DNA from: JBCBXA01 sp039816825 | GTDB taxonomy: Bacteria > Pseudomonadota > Alphaproteobacteria > Rhizobiales > Rhizobiaceae | Direction: 5' to 3' | NCBI GenBank assembly: GCA_039816825.1 | Contig: JBCBXA010000111.1 | Coordinates: 1 to 8,969 of the forward strand | Length of the DNA stretch: 8,969 nt | Part shown: piece by piece, positions 1 through 6,148 of the stretch | Numbering within the stretch: the stretch's first letter is position 1 | Layout: the number at the start of each line of letters is the position of its first letter | The notes under the pieces: generated by a model | What the model saw: only the letters and a program-made list of their open reading frames with translations | Database searches by the model: none | What the model was told of the DNA's origin: nothing | Program-made: the position numbers and the translations under genes

Positions 1-6
1 GGCGGT

Positions 7-519
7 TTGCGGCAATTGTGGCACCGCACGGTCGCAGCCGAACTCGCTCTGGTTGAGCTGGAGCCAGCCGACAGCTCTGAATTGGCTCTGCTGCACGCGC
101 AGAGTTTTCCTCGTGCCTGGACCGACGGGGAATTTGAGCGCCTGATCATCGATCCGACGAACCTGGCGCTCGCTCTGCGCCAGTCTGCCCACACGCCTCT
201 TTTAGCGTTCATTCTTGTACGCCGCACCATATCGGCTGGCGAAGCCGAGATCCTGTCCATCGCTGTCGACAAGTTCTGGCAGAGGCGGGGCTTGGGGTAT
301 CGCCTGCTTGACGAGGCGATAAGACGCCTCAACGCCGACAGTCTGGAAGCGCTTTTTCTGGAAGTCGATGAGGCCAACACGGCCGCTCGAGCCCTTTACG
401 ACAGGCTGGGGTTTGAGCAGGTGGGGCGGCGAAAGGGCTATTATGCAAGGTCAGATGCGTCGGACGGGCGGGCACAACCACCGGGGGATGCGCTTGTCAT
501 GAAGCTCTGCCTTCGGTAG
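7..519 (+). CDS. rimI: RimI-type GNAT N-acetyltransferase (start at or before window edge)
   Basis: Predicted acetyl-CoA-dependent N-alpha-acetyltransferase. In E. coli, RimI acetylates the N-terminus of ribosomal protein S18. The 170-residue frame has the GNAT acetyl-CoA loop QRRGLG at residues 92-97. The block LEVDEANTAARALYDRLGF at about 118-136 matches the RimI family, with E119 and Y131 in the positions of the catalytic Glu and Tyr. Before that, FPRAWTDGEF (34-43) is the usual N-terminal RimI signature. TTG at base 7 is the first possible start seen, but the frame is open to base 1, so the true start could lie outside the window. The C-terminal tail after YYAR (about 150-170) is a variable Asp/Gly/Pro-rich extension ending in VMKLCLR. 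The fur/mur gene begins 9 bases after the stop, suggesting co-transcription. In related genomes tsaB usually lies directly upstream; it is not identifiable here. Confidence 0.88.
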   Translation: MRQLWHRTVAAELALVELEPADSSELALLHAQSFPRAWTDGEFERLIIDPTNLALALRQSAHTPLLAFILVRRTISAGEAEILSIAVDKFWQRRGLGYRLLDEAIRRLNADSLEALFLEVDEANTAARALYDRLGFEQVGRRKGYYARSDASDGRAQPPGDALVMKLCLR

Positions 520-528
520 CCACCCGCT

Positions 529-1002
529 ATGGCAAAATCCGGTTCCCAGTCCCCGTTTGTCGAAAGCCTTGCCGAGCGCTGTGCCAACGCTGGGCTGCGT
601 ATCACCGGCCAGCGCCGTATCATCACTGAAATTCTGGACGCCGCCAGCGACCATCCTGATGTGGAGGAACTGCACCGCAGGGCAGTGCTCCACGATGCCA
701 ACATTTCCATATCGACGGTCTACAGAACGCTCAATCTGCTGGAAGATCTTGATCTGATTGCCAGGCATGATTTCCGCGACGGCAAGGCCCGATATGAGAC
801 CGTTCCCGACGAACACCATGACCACCTGATCGATCTGAAGACCGGGCGGGTGATCGAATTCACCAATGAAGAGATTGAGGCGATACAGGAAGTGATCGCT
901 CGTCGTCTGGGATATCGTCTGGTGGACCATCGCCTTGAGCTCTATGGCGTGCCGCTTGGCACTGCGGCTGATGCCAAAGATCGAGAGCGGGAAGACGATT
1001 AG
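529..1002 (+). CDS. fur: Fur-family metalloregulator, Mur-like (manganese/iron response)
   Basis: DNA-binding repressor of the Fur family, 157 residues. The N-terminal winged helix includes LRITGQRR (23-30) and the recognition helix region NISISTVYRTLNLLED (58-73). The dimerisation and metal domain has HHDH at 96-99. Aligned by eye to E. coli Fur, all metal ligands seem present: H42, E90, H97, H99 in one site and H96, D98, E110, H134 in the other. The CxxC zinc pair of E. coli Fur is replaced by D102 and T105. In rhizobia this cysteine-free form is typical of the protein called Mur or Fur, which mainly answers to Mn(II). Choosing manganese over iron here is inference. Irr is less likely because its HHH-type haem motif is missing. 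The ATG start lies 9 bases after rimI, and the acyltransferase gene starts 9 bases after the stop. I saw no obvious operator in the short upstream gap, so transcription probably comes from further upstream. Confidence 0.9.
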   Translation: MAKSGSQSPFVESLAERCANAGLRITGQRRIITEILDAASDHPDVEELHRRAVLHDANISISTVYRTLNLLEDLDLIARHDFRDGKARYETVPDEHHDHLIDLKTGRVIEFTNEEIEAIQEVIARRLGYRLVDHRLELYGVPLGTAADAKDREREDD

Positions 1003-1011
1003 GCCACGAGC

Positions 1012-1821
1012 ATGTTTGAGCGTTACCTCCGACTTGCCCTCGTCGGCACCATAATCTGCGTGCTCACACTGGTTCTTATACCCGCACAGCTGCTCCTCAC
1101 CGCTCTTCAACTTCCCCTCCGCCGGGCCGTTCCCATGTGGTGGCACAGGGTGATGCGCCGTGTCCTGCGCGTATCGGTTAATGTACAGGGCCGACCCATG
1201 GCCTCACGCCCGCTGCTGCTAGTGGCCAACCACCAGAACTGGCTCGATATCGTTGTTCTTGGCTCGGTGATGCCACTTTGCTTCATCGCAAAATCTGAAG
1301 TGCGCGGCTGGCCGGGCTTTGGCTGGCTGGCCCGTCTGCAGCGGACCGTTTTTGTCGCCCGCGAGCGGCGCTCGGCTACGGGCGCTGCCGTGGGTGAGAT
1401 CGCCGAACGCATGGCGGAGGGCGATGTTATGGTGCTGTTTGCGGAGGGCACCACTTCAGACGGGAACCGCATCCTCCCGTTCCGCTCGTCGCTTCTTGGT
1501 GCCGCACAACAGGCCGAGCGTGACGGTGCCGTGGAACAGGTGGGCGTGCAGACTGTGACGGTGAACTATGCCGCCATCCGGGGCGGCGCTTCTGGCCGCA
1601 GCGGTCGCAAAGCCCTGGCATGGTATGGCGACCTCGAACTCCTGCCGCATATGCTGTCGGTCCTGACCATGGGTCCCATCCATGCTGATGTGCGCTTCGG
1701 TTCCGAACGCACATTGGAGCCGGGCACCAATCGTAAGGTTCTGACCCAGGAATGCTTCACTGAAATGCAACATGCCTTCGCCGACATGACGGCAGTGGGA
1801 AGAGGGCTCCAACCCAACTGA
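1012..1821 (+). CDS. PlsC/OlsA-family 1-acyl-sn-glycerol-3-phosphate acyltransferase
   Basis: Membrane-bound acyltransferase of the LPLAT/PlsC family, 269 residues. It transfers an acyl chain to a lyso-lipid, either lysophosphatidic acid (PlsC) or lyso-ornithine lipid (OlsA). A hydrophobic segment at about 8-32 should anchor it in the inner membrane. The catalytic HX4D motif is H74-QNWL-D79. The second motif region is KSEVRGWPGFGWL (94-106), and the substrate-binding FAEGTTS is at 143-149, followed by LPFRSSLL (155-162). All key blocks are intact. The gene sits between fur/mur and miaB; from memory, Sinorhizobium meliloti olsA has a similar neighbourhood, so OlsA activity is possible. An olsB gene, needed to make lyso-ornithine lipid, is not in this window, so I do not choose between the two. 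ATG at 1012 follows the fur stop by 9 bases with only a weak ribosome site. Confidence 0.88.
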   Translation: MFERYLRLALVGTIICVLTLVLIPAQLLLTALQLPLRRAVPMWWHRVMRRVLRVSVNVQGRPMASRPLLLVANHQNWLDIVVLGSVMPLCFIAKSEVRGWPGFGWLARLQRTVFVARERRSATGAAVGEIAERMAEGDVMVLFAEGTTSDGNRILPFRSSLLGAAQQAERDGAVEQVGVQTVTVNYAAIRGGASGRSGRKALAWYGDLELLPHMLSVLTMGPIHADVRFGSERTLEPGTNRKVLTQECFTEMQHAFADMTAVGRGLQPN

Positions 1822-1837
1822 CCTGTCCAACAGAATT

Positions 1838-1879
1838 GTAGGCCAGCGCTGCATCCTGTAGAGATAGGCACCTGCCTAC
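1838..1879 (+). promoter_or_regulatory. Overlapping inverted repeats in the plsC-miaB spacer
   Basis: The 61-base spacer holds TAGGCA (1865-1870), two bases CC, then TGCCTA (1873-1878), a perfect dyad. As RNA it can form a 5-bp stem TAGGC/GCCTA with loop ACCT. A second copy of the left arm, GTAGGC (1838-1843), can pair instead with GCCTAC (1874-1879), so the two stems exclude each other. CAGCGCTG (1844-1851) is a further small palindrome. No T-run follows, so it is not a standard terminator. It could be a protein-binding dyad or a weak switch before miaB, or chance. This is inference from the bases only. Confidence 0.25.
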
Positions 1880-1882
1880 GCG

Positions 1883-3283
1883 ATGCACCACCACCCAAAG
1901 AACACCAATCGATCCATGACCGAGAACAGACGCAAGGTCTTCATCAAGACCTATGGCTGCCAGATGAACGTCTACGATTCCGAGCGCATGGGCGATGCGC
2001 TGGGTGCTGATGGCTATGAGCAAACCGATGATGTCGAGGCAGCGGATCTCGTTCTGCTCAACACCTGCCATATCCGCGAGAAGGCGGCTGAGAAGGTCTA
2101 TTCAGAGCTTGGCCGCATGCGAAAGCTGCAGGCGCGGAAGCAGGCCAATGGCGAGGAAATGATGATTGGCGTGGCCGGCTGTGTGGCCCAGGCCGAGGGC
2201 AAGGAGATCATCGCCCGCGCGCCCGTGGTTGATTTTGTCGTTGGGCCACAAACCTATCACCGCCTGCCCTCTATCCTTCAGCGCTCACGCAGCGGCGAGA
2301 AAGTGGTTGAGACGGACTATGCTGTCGAAGACAAGTTCGAGCACCTTCCATCGGTCGCCAACCGCCCGAAACGAACCCGTGCAGTCACCAGTTTCCTGAC
2401 TGTCCAGGAAGGCTGCGATAAATTCTGCACTTTCTGTGTGGTGCCCTATACGCGGGGTGCAGAGACCTCCCGTCCAGTGGAACGGCTGGTCTCTGAGGCA
2501 AAACAGCTGGCTGATGCGGGCGTGCGGGAAATCACTCTCCTGGGTCAGAACGTCAACGCGTGGCACGGCGAAGGCCCTGATGGCCGCGACTGGGGTCTGG
2601 GCGAACTGCTTCACGAACTGGCCCGGCGCGTTCCCGAGCTCGACCGCCTGCGCTACACGACGTCCCACCCACGGGATATGGATGACGCCCTCATCGAGGC
2701 GCACCGGGATCTCCCCATGCTGATGCCATATCTTCATCTGCCGGTGCAGGCCGGTGCCGACCGCATCCTCAAAGCGATGAACCGCCAGCATACCCGCAAC
2801 GAGTATTTTGCCATCATCGACCGTATTCGGGACGCCAATCCGGACATCGCCATGTCCGGCGATTTCATCGTTGGGTTCCCCGGCGAGACGGATGAAGACT
2901 TTGAGCAGACTATGGATCTCGTGCGTCGTGTGACCTACGCCCAAGCCTTCTCTTTCAAATATTCGCCTCGCCCGGGAACGCCCGGAGCCGACTTGTCGGA
3001 TCAGGTTGATGCCGATGTGGCTTCGGAACGTTTGCAGCGTCTCCAGAGCCTGCTCAACGAGCAGCAGTTGGCCTTCAACCGCTCCAAGATCGGCACAAGC
3101 ATGGACGTCTTGGTGGAAAAACCCGGCAAACGTGAGGGTCAGATGATCGCACGTTCCCCTTGGCTGCAGTCCGTGGTGGTCGATGCCGGGCTTGGCGATG
3201 TCGGTGACATAATCCCGGTTGTCGTCACGGGCGCAGGGCCGAACAGCCTGTCCGCAGAAGCACCGGTGGCTGCTGCTTCGTGA
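1883..3283 (+). CDS. miaB: MiaB, tRNA-2-methylthio-N6-dimethylallyladenosine synthase
   Basis: Radical-SAM methylthiotransferase that adds the ms2 group to i6A37 of tRNAs reading UNN codons. Three domains are visible in the 466-residue frame. The N-terminal UPF0004 domain has cluster cysteines C26 (TYGCQMN), C62 (LNTCHIRE) and C100 (AGCVAQAEG). The radical-SAM core has C178, C182 and C185 in the CxxxCxxC motif, with LLGQNVNAW (219-227), HLPVQAG (285-291) and GDFIVGFPGET (326-336). A C-terminal TRAM domain covers about 400-455. Length and all six cysteines fit a working enzyme. The start is uncertain: ATG 1883 gives an extra 11-residue HHHPKN-type leader, while ATG 1916 begins MTENRRKVFIKTYGC. 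Neither has a clear ribosome site. In E. coli miaB also heads the ybeZ-ybeY-ybeX-lnt group, as here. The last codons overlap a small, doubtful reading frame. Confidence 0.97.
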   Translation: MHHHPKNTNRSMTENRRKVFIKTYGCQMNVYDSERMGDALGADGYEQTDDVEAADLVLLNTCHIREKAAEKVYSELGRMRKLQARKQANGEEMMIGVAGCVAQAEGKEIIARAPVVDFVVGPQTYHRLPSILQRSRSGEKVVETDYAVEDKFEHLPSVANRPKRTRAVTSFLTVQEGCDKFCTFCVVPYTRGAETSRPVERLVSEAKQLADAGVREITLLGQNVNAWHGEGPDGRDWGLGELLHELARRVPELDRLRYTTSHPRDMDDALIEAHRDLPMLMPYLHLPVQAGADRILKAMNRQHTRNEYFAIIDRIRDANPDIAMSGDFIVGFPGETDEDFEQTMDLVRRVTYAQAFSFKYSPRPGTPGADLSDQVDADVASERLQRLQSLLNEQQLAFNRSKIGTSMDVLVEKPGKREGQMIARSPWLQSVVVDAGLGDVGDIIPVVVTGAGPNSLSAEAPVAAAS

Positions 3284-3415
3284 GGGCGCGGCGGGCAGTG
3301 CGTACCGTATTGTGTGTTGATGATCGGCGTCCATCCGGCCCGTCCGGCTTGTCACAAACCCGTCTCGGCATCAGCTTACCTGTGATGAGAACGCACAACC
3401 CAGTGATTCGGAGAC

Positions 3416-4519
3416 TTGCTCCTGGCACAACGTCCACTTCCGTCCGGCTCTTCCTCGGCAGCGCATCAGCATCACGGGCGGGCATCTGACTTGGCGCACA
3501 TCGTTCTGACGTTTGACGAGAACTCCCTCGCGGCCCAGCTTTTCGGCCAGTATGACGAGCACATCGCCATGATCGAGCGTGAGCTGGGTGTGCGTGCTGC
3601 GACCCGCGGCAACGAGGTCGAAATTCAGGGAGATGATACCTCTGTCGACAGCGCCCGCGTCGCTCTGGAGGCTCTCTATGATCGCCTTCAGAAAGGTGAG
3701 GCCATCGACAAGGGCGATGTGGATGGTGCGCTTCGCATAGCACGGATGCCTGATGCCCAGATGGATCTGCCTGCTGTCGGCAAAAAGCCGCGTCTGGCTA
3801 TGGCTGAGATCGCCACCCGGAAGAAGACCATTCGTGCTCGGTCCGGCACTCAGGACGCCTATGTGCGCGCCATGCAGCGCGCTGAACTGGTGTTTGGCAT
3901 CGGCCCGGCCGGCACCGGTAAAACCTACCTGGCTGTCGCCCAGGCCGCTGCCATGCTGGAGCGCGGCGCGGTGGATCGCATCATTCTTACGCGCCCGGCG
4001 GTGGAGGCTGGCGAACGCCTCGGTTTCCTGCCTGGCGACATGAAGGAAAAGGTCGACCCCTATCTGCGGCCGCTCTACGACGCCCTCTACGACATGATCC
4101 CGGGAGACCAGGTCGAGAAGATGCTGGCAGCGGAGACCATCGAGATCGCACCGTTGGCATTCATGCGAGGCCGCACTCTGGCAAATGCGGCGGTCATTCT
4201 CGATGAGGCGCAGAACACGACATCCATGCAGATGAAGATGTTCCTCACACGCCTTGGCGAGAATGGCCGCATGATTGTCACAGGCGATCCTAGCCAGATT
4301 GACCTGCCACGCGGCGTCACATCCGGACTGGTTGAGGCTCTGCAGGTTCTGGATGATGTCGAAGGCATTGTTCAGGTGAAGTTTTCATCGGCTGATGTGG
4401 TCCGCCATCCATTGGTGGCCAAGATCGTCAATGCCTATGACGGAGCCAAAGGCGAGGCGCCGACGAACGCTGACATCCGTGGCGGCAGCCGACAATCCGA
4501 TGGATCTGCGCCCCATTGA
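3416..4519 (+). CDS. phoH: PhoH-like P-loop ATPase (YbeZ)
   Basis: Predicted ATPase of the PhoH/YbeZ family. In E. coli YbeZ works with YbeY and is linked to RNA helicase activity and ribosome or RNA quality control. The 367-residue frame has the family N-terminal block HIVLTFDENSLAAQLFGQ (28-45), a Walker A GPAGTGKT (163-170), RPAVEAGERLGFLPGD (193-208), Walker B-type ILDEAQN (261-267) and the sensor-like VTGDPSQIDLP (288-298). The start has no ATG: a TGA at 3404-3406 closes the frame upstream, and the first in-frame ATG (3569) falls inside the conserved domain. Candidates are TTG 3416, CTG 3422 and TTG 3491, the last just two residues before HIVLTF. I give the longest form; the shorter one would be 342 residues. 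The stop overlaps the ybeY start by 4 bases, which implies translational coupling. Confidence 0.93.
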   Translation: MLLAQRPLPSGSSSAAHQHHGRASDLAHIVLTFDENSLAAQLFGQYDEHIAMIERELGVRAATRGNEVEIQGDDTSVDSARVALEALYDRLQKGEAIDKGDVDGALRIARMPDAQMDLPAVGKKPRLAMAEIATRKKTIRARSGTQDAYVRAMQRAELVFGIGPAGTGKTYLAVAQAAAMLERGAVDRIILTRPAVEAGERLGFLPGDMKEKVDPYLRPLYDALYDMIPGDQVEKMLAAETIEIAPLAFMRGRTLANAAVILDEAQNTTSMQMKMFLTRLGENGRMIVTGDPSQIDLPRGVTSGLVEALQVLDDVEGIVQVKFSSADVVRHPLVAKIVNAYDGAKGEAPTNADIRGGSRQSDGSAPH

Positions 4520-4992
4520 CCGGCGCACCCCGCTTTGATGTCCTCATTGAGGATGATGGCTGGGGCCGCCACATCGGCGATGCCCAAGCCGTATGCGAAC
4601 AGGCACTGAGGCTCACTTTGCCCCAGAATGCGGACACCGAGGTGAGTTTCCTGTTCACCAGCGACGAAGCGATCCGGAAACTGAATGCCGACTATCGCGG
4701 CAAGGATCAGCCCACCAATGTGCTGTCTTTCCCCATGGTGCAGATCGCCGCCGATGATCCTTTTCCACCCATGCTTGGGGACGTCATCATGGCTCGTCAA
4801 ACCGTCCAGGCTGAAGCCGAGCAATTGGGCATCACAATGCATGACCACATCATGCATCTTTTGATCCACGGCCTTCTGCATCTGACCGGGCACGACCATG
4901 AAGATGATGATGAGGCAGAGATGATGGAAGCCAAGGAGCGTGAACTTCTGGCTTCCATCGGCATTGCGGATCCTTACGAAGTCACACCTTGA
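4516..4992 (+). CDS. ybeY: YbeY, endoribonuclease / rRNA maturation factor
   Basis: Metal-dependent (zinc) single-strand RNase needed for 16S rRNA 3' end maturation and late 70S ribosome quality control. The 158-residue protein has the hallmark H3XH5XH site HGLLHLTGHDH with H118, H122 and H128 as metal ligands. YRGKDQPTNVLSFP (60-73) contains the conserved Arg (R61), and GDVIMA (88-93) is also typical. The start is TTG at 4516, overlapping the phoH stop as TTGA. The frame upstream is closed by TGA at 4471-4473, and no ATG or GTG lies between, so TTG is close to forced. An acidic stretch EDDDEAEMMEAKERE (129-143) follows the active site, as in many YbeY proteins. Pairing with phoH/ybeZ and ybeX matches the E. 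coli operon and supports a joint role in RNA processing. Confidence 0.95.
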   Translation: MTGAPRFDVLIEDDGWGRHIGDAQAVCEQALRLTLPQNADTEVSFLFTSDEAIRKLNADYRGKDQPTNVLSFPMVQIAADDPFPPMLGDVIMARQTVQAEAEQLGITMHDHIMHLLIHGLLHLTGHDHEDDDEAEMMEAKERELLASIGIADPYEVTP

Positions 4993-5013
4993 ACCTCATA
5001 TTGCCCAGATTGA

Positions 5014-5029
5014 CCCGCAGCCGTGCGGG
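5014..5029 (+). promoter_or_regulatory. Perfect stem-loop in the ybeY-ybeX spacer
   Basis: CCCGCA (5014-5019) pairs perfectly with TGCGGG (5024-5029) across the four-base loop GCCG. The stem lies 22 bases after the ybeY stop and 43 bases before the preferred ybeX ATG. No T-run follows, so an intrinsic terminator is unlikely. Instead the next bases, about 5031-5056, are rich in A and C and poor in G, the sort of unpaired tract that can serve as a Rho entry site or an unstructured leader. A role as an RNA processing or stability element is inference only. Confidence 0.35.
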
Positions 5030-5071
5030 GCATACGAACACAAACCACAACAAGCCGATTTGCGCATTGCG

Positions 5072-6148
5072 ATGACACCGGACAGTTCGTCTTCCCTCCA
5101 GGCCGAAACCGCCATTGACGCGGACCCAGAGCCAGAACAATCACGCGAACTTGTGGCGCTTGAGCCGCAACCCTCTCGCCCCGGTTGGGTGGGGCGCCTG
5201 CTGAGCCTTTTTGGCCTCGGTGCGAACTCAAGCGGTGCCCGTCAAGACATTGAAGATGTGCTCGCCACCCGTGAGGGCGATGATGAAGCGCTTTCGGTCA
5301 AGGAGAAGGCGCTGCTCACCAATATTCTGCGTCTGCGGGATACGCGCATTGAAGACGTTATGGTGGAGCGCGGCGAAATTCACGGTGCCGAACTCAGCGA
5401 AAGCCTTGGCGAAGTTCTGCGCAAGCTCATTGAGAGTCGCCACAGTCGGATGCCGGTCTATTGCGAGACCCTCGATGACCCCCGTGGCATGGTCCATATC
5501 CGCGATCTTCTGGGCTACATCGTCGAGCAGGCGGCGGAGCGCCCGAAGCGCAAGCGCAAGACGGCCAAGTCCGAGACACCTGACGGAAATGACAAGCACC
5601 TGATCGGGGTCATCAACGATCTCAGCCGGGCCGATATGTCGGTGACGTTGGACAAATCCGGACTGACCCGCCCCATCATTTTTGCACCGCCTTCCATGCT
5701 GGCCATGGATCTGATGGCCCACATGCAGGGCGCGCGCACCCAGATGGCTCTGGTGATTGATGAGTATGGCGGAACGGACGGCTTGGTGAGCCTCGAAGAT
5801 CTCGTCGAGACGGTGTTTGGCGAGATCGAAGATGAACATGATGACGAGGCGGAGAAGCTGATTACGGAGGTCTCCTCTGGTGTCTGGCGCGCCGATTCCC
5901 GAGCCGAGATTGAAGACGTGAAATCAGCCATCGGCCCCAGTTTTGATGTTTCCGACCATGAGGATGAAGTCGATACGCTGGGTGGGCTTCTGTTCTCGAG
6001 CCTGGGGCGGATTCCTGTTCGCGGCGAGATCATCCATGCTGTCGAGGGGTTTGAGATCGAAGTTACGGATGCCGACCCGAGGCGCATCAAGAAGGTCCGC
6101 ATTTCCCGGCGCAAGGCGGGTGCGCGGCGCAAGGCGGCGGGCGGCTAG
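5072..6148 (+). CDS. ybeX: CBS-pair CorC/HlyC-type protein (YbeX-like)
   Basis: Soluble CBS-domain protein of the CorC/YbeX group, 358 residues from ATG 5072. E. coli CorC (YbeX) is tied to Mg/Co efflux and, more recently, to ribosome metabolism; the same operon position supports YbeX identity. Visible parts: a variable acidic N-terminus (1-60), a first CBS unit with DTRIEDVMVERGEI and SRMPVYCETLDDPRGMVHIRD split at about 90-150, a second CBS unit with FAPPSMLAMDLM and VIDEYGGTDGLVSLEDL at about 203-258, and a C-terminal CorC_HlyC domain at about 268-345. There is no DUF21 membrane domain, so it should be cytoplasmic. A Lys/Arg-rich insert (about 154-176) separates the CBS units. The frame is open back to 4940, inside ybeY, but ATG 5072 gives a normal N-terminus; TTG 5060 is an alternative. 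It ends with a basic tail encoded by a short repeat, and lnt begins on the next base. Confidence 0.9.
   Translation: MTPDSSSSLQAETAIDADPEPEQSRELVALEPQPSRPGWVGRLLSLFGLGANSSGARQDIEDVLATREGDDEALSVKEKALLTNILRLRDTRIEDVMVERGEIHGAELSESLGEVLRKLIESRHSRMPVYCETLDDPRGMVHIRDLLGYIVEQAAERPKRKRKTAKSETPDGNDKHLIGVINDLSRADMSVTLDKSGLTRPIIFAPPSMLAMDLMAHMQGARTQMALVIDEYGGTDGLVSLEDLVETVFGEIEDEHDDEAEKLITEVSSGVWRADSRAEIEDVKSAIGPSFDVSDHEDEVDTLGGLLFSSLGRIPVRGEIIHAVEGFEIEVTDADPRRIKKVRISRRKAGARRKAAGG
6107..6137 (+). repeat. Short tandem repeat at the 3' end of ybeX
   Basis: The 13-base word CGGCGCAAGGCGG occurs at 6107-6119 and again at 6125-6137, an 18-base period. This equals six codons and encodes the repeated basic tail RRKAGA-RRKAAG of the YbeX-like protein. 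It is likely a small in-frame duplication. No function is evident beyond a positively charged C-terminus. Confidence 0.7.

Noticed and set aside
1..56. A frame ending in TGA at 54-56 that might be the end of tsaB, the usual gene before rimI
   Set aside because: Only about 17 codons are visible (ending RSRTRSG) and they do not resemble a TsaB C-terminus I recognise, so it cannot be supported.
2285..3355. A 356-codon reading frame on the minus strand opposite miaB
   Set aside because: It lies opposite the clear miaB coding sequence and its product shows no known domain; long antisense frames are common in GC-rich genes.
3349..3381. TTGTCA followed by TTACCT as a promoter for phoH
   Set aside because: The spacing is 21 bases and the -10 match is poor, so it is not convincing.
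3405..3409. A GATTC (CcrM methylation) site just before the phoH TTG start
   Set aside because: GANTC sites also occur elsewhere in the window inside genes; a single copy is not evidence of cell-cycle control.
5228..6132. Two long minus-strand frames (about 200 codons each) opposite ybeX
   Set aside because: They mirror the conserved CBS/CorC coding sequence and have no recognisable domains or ribosome sites.
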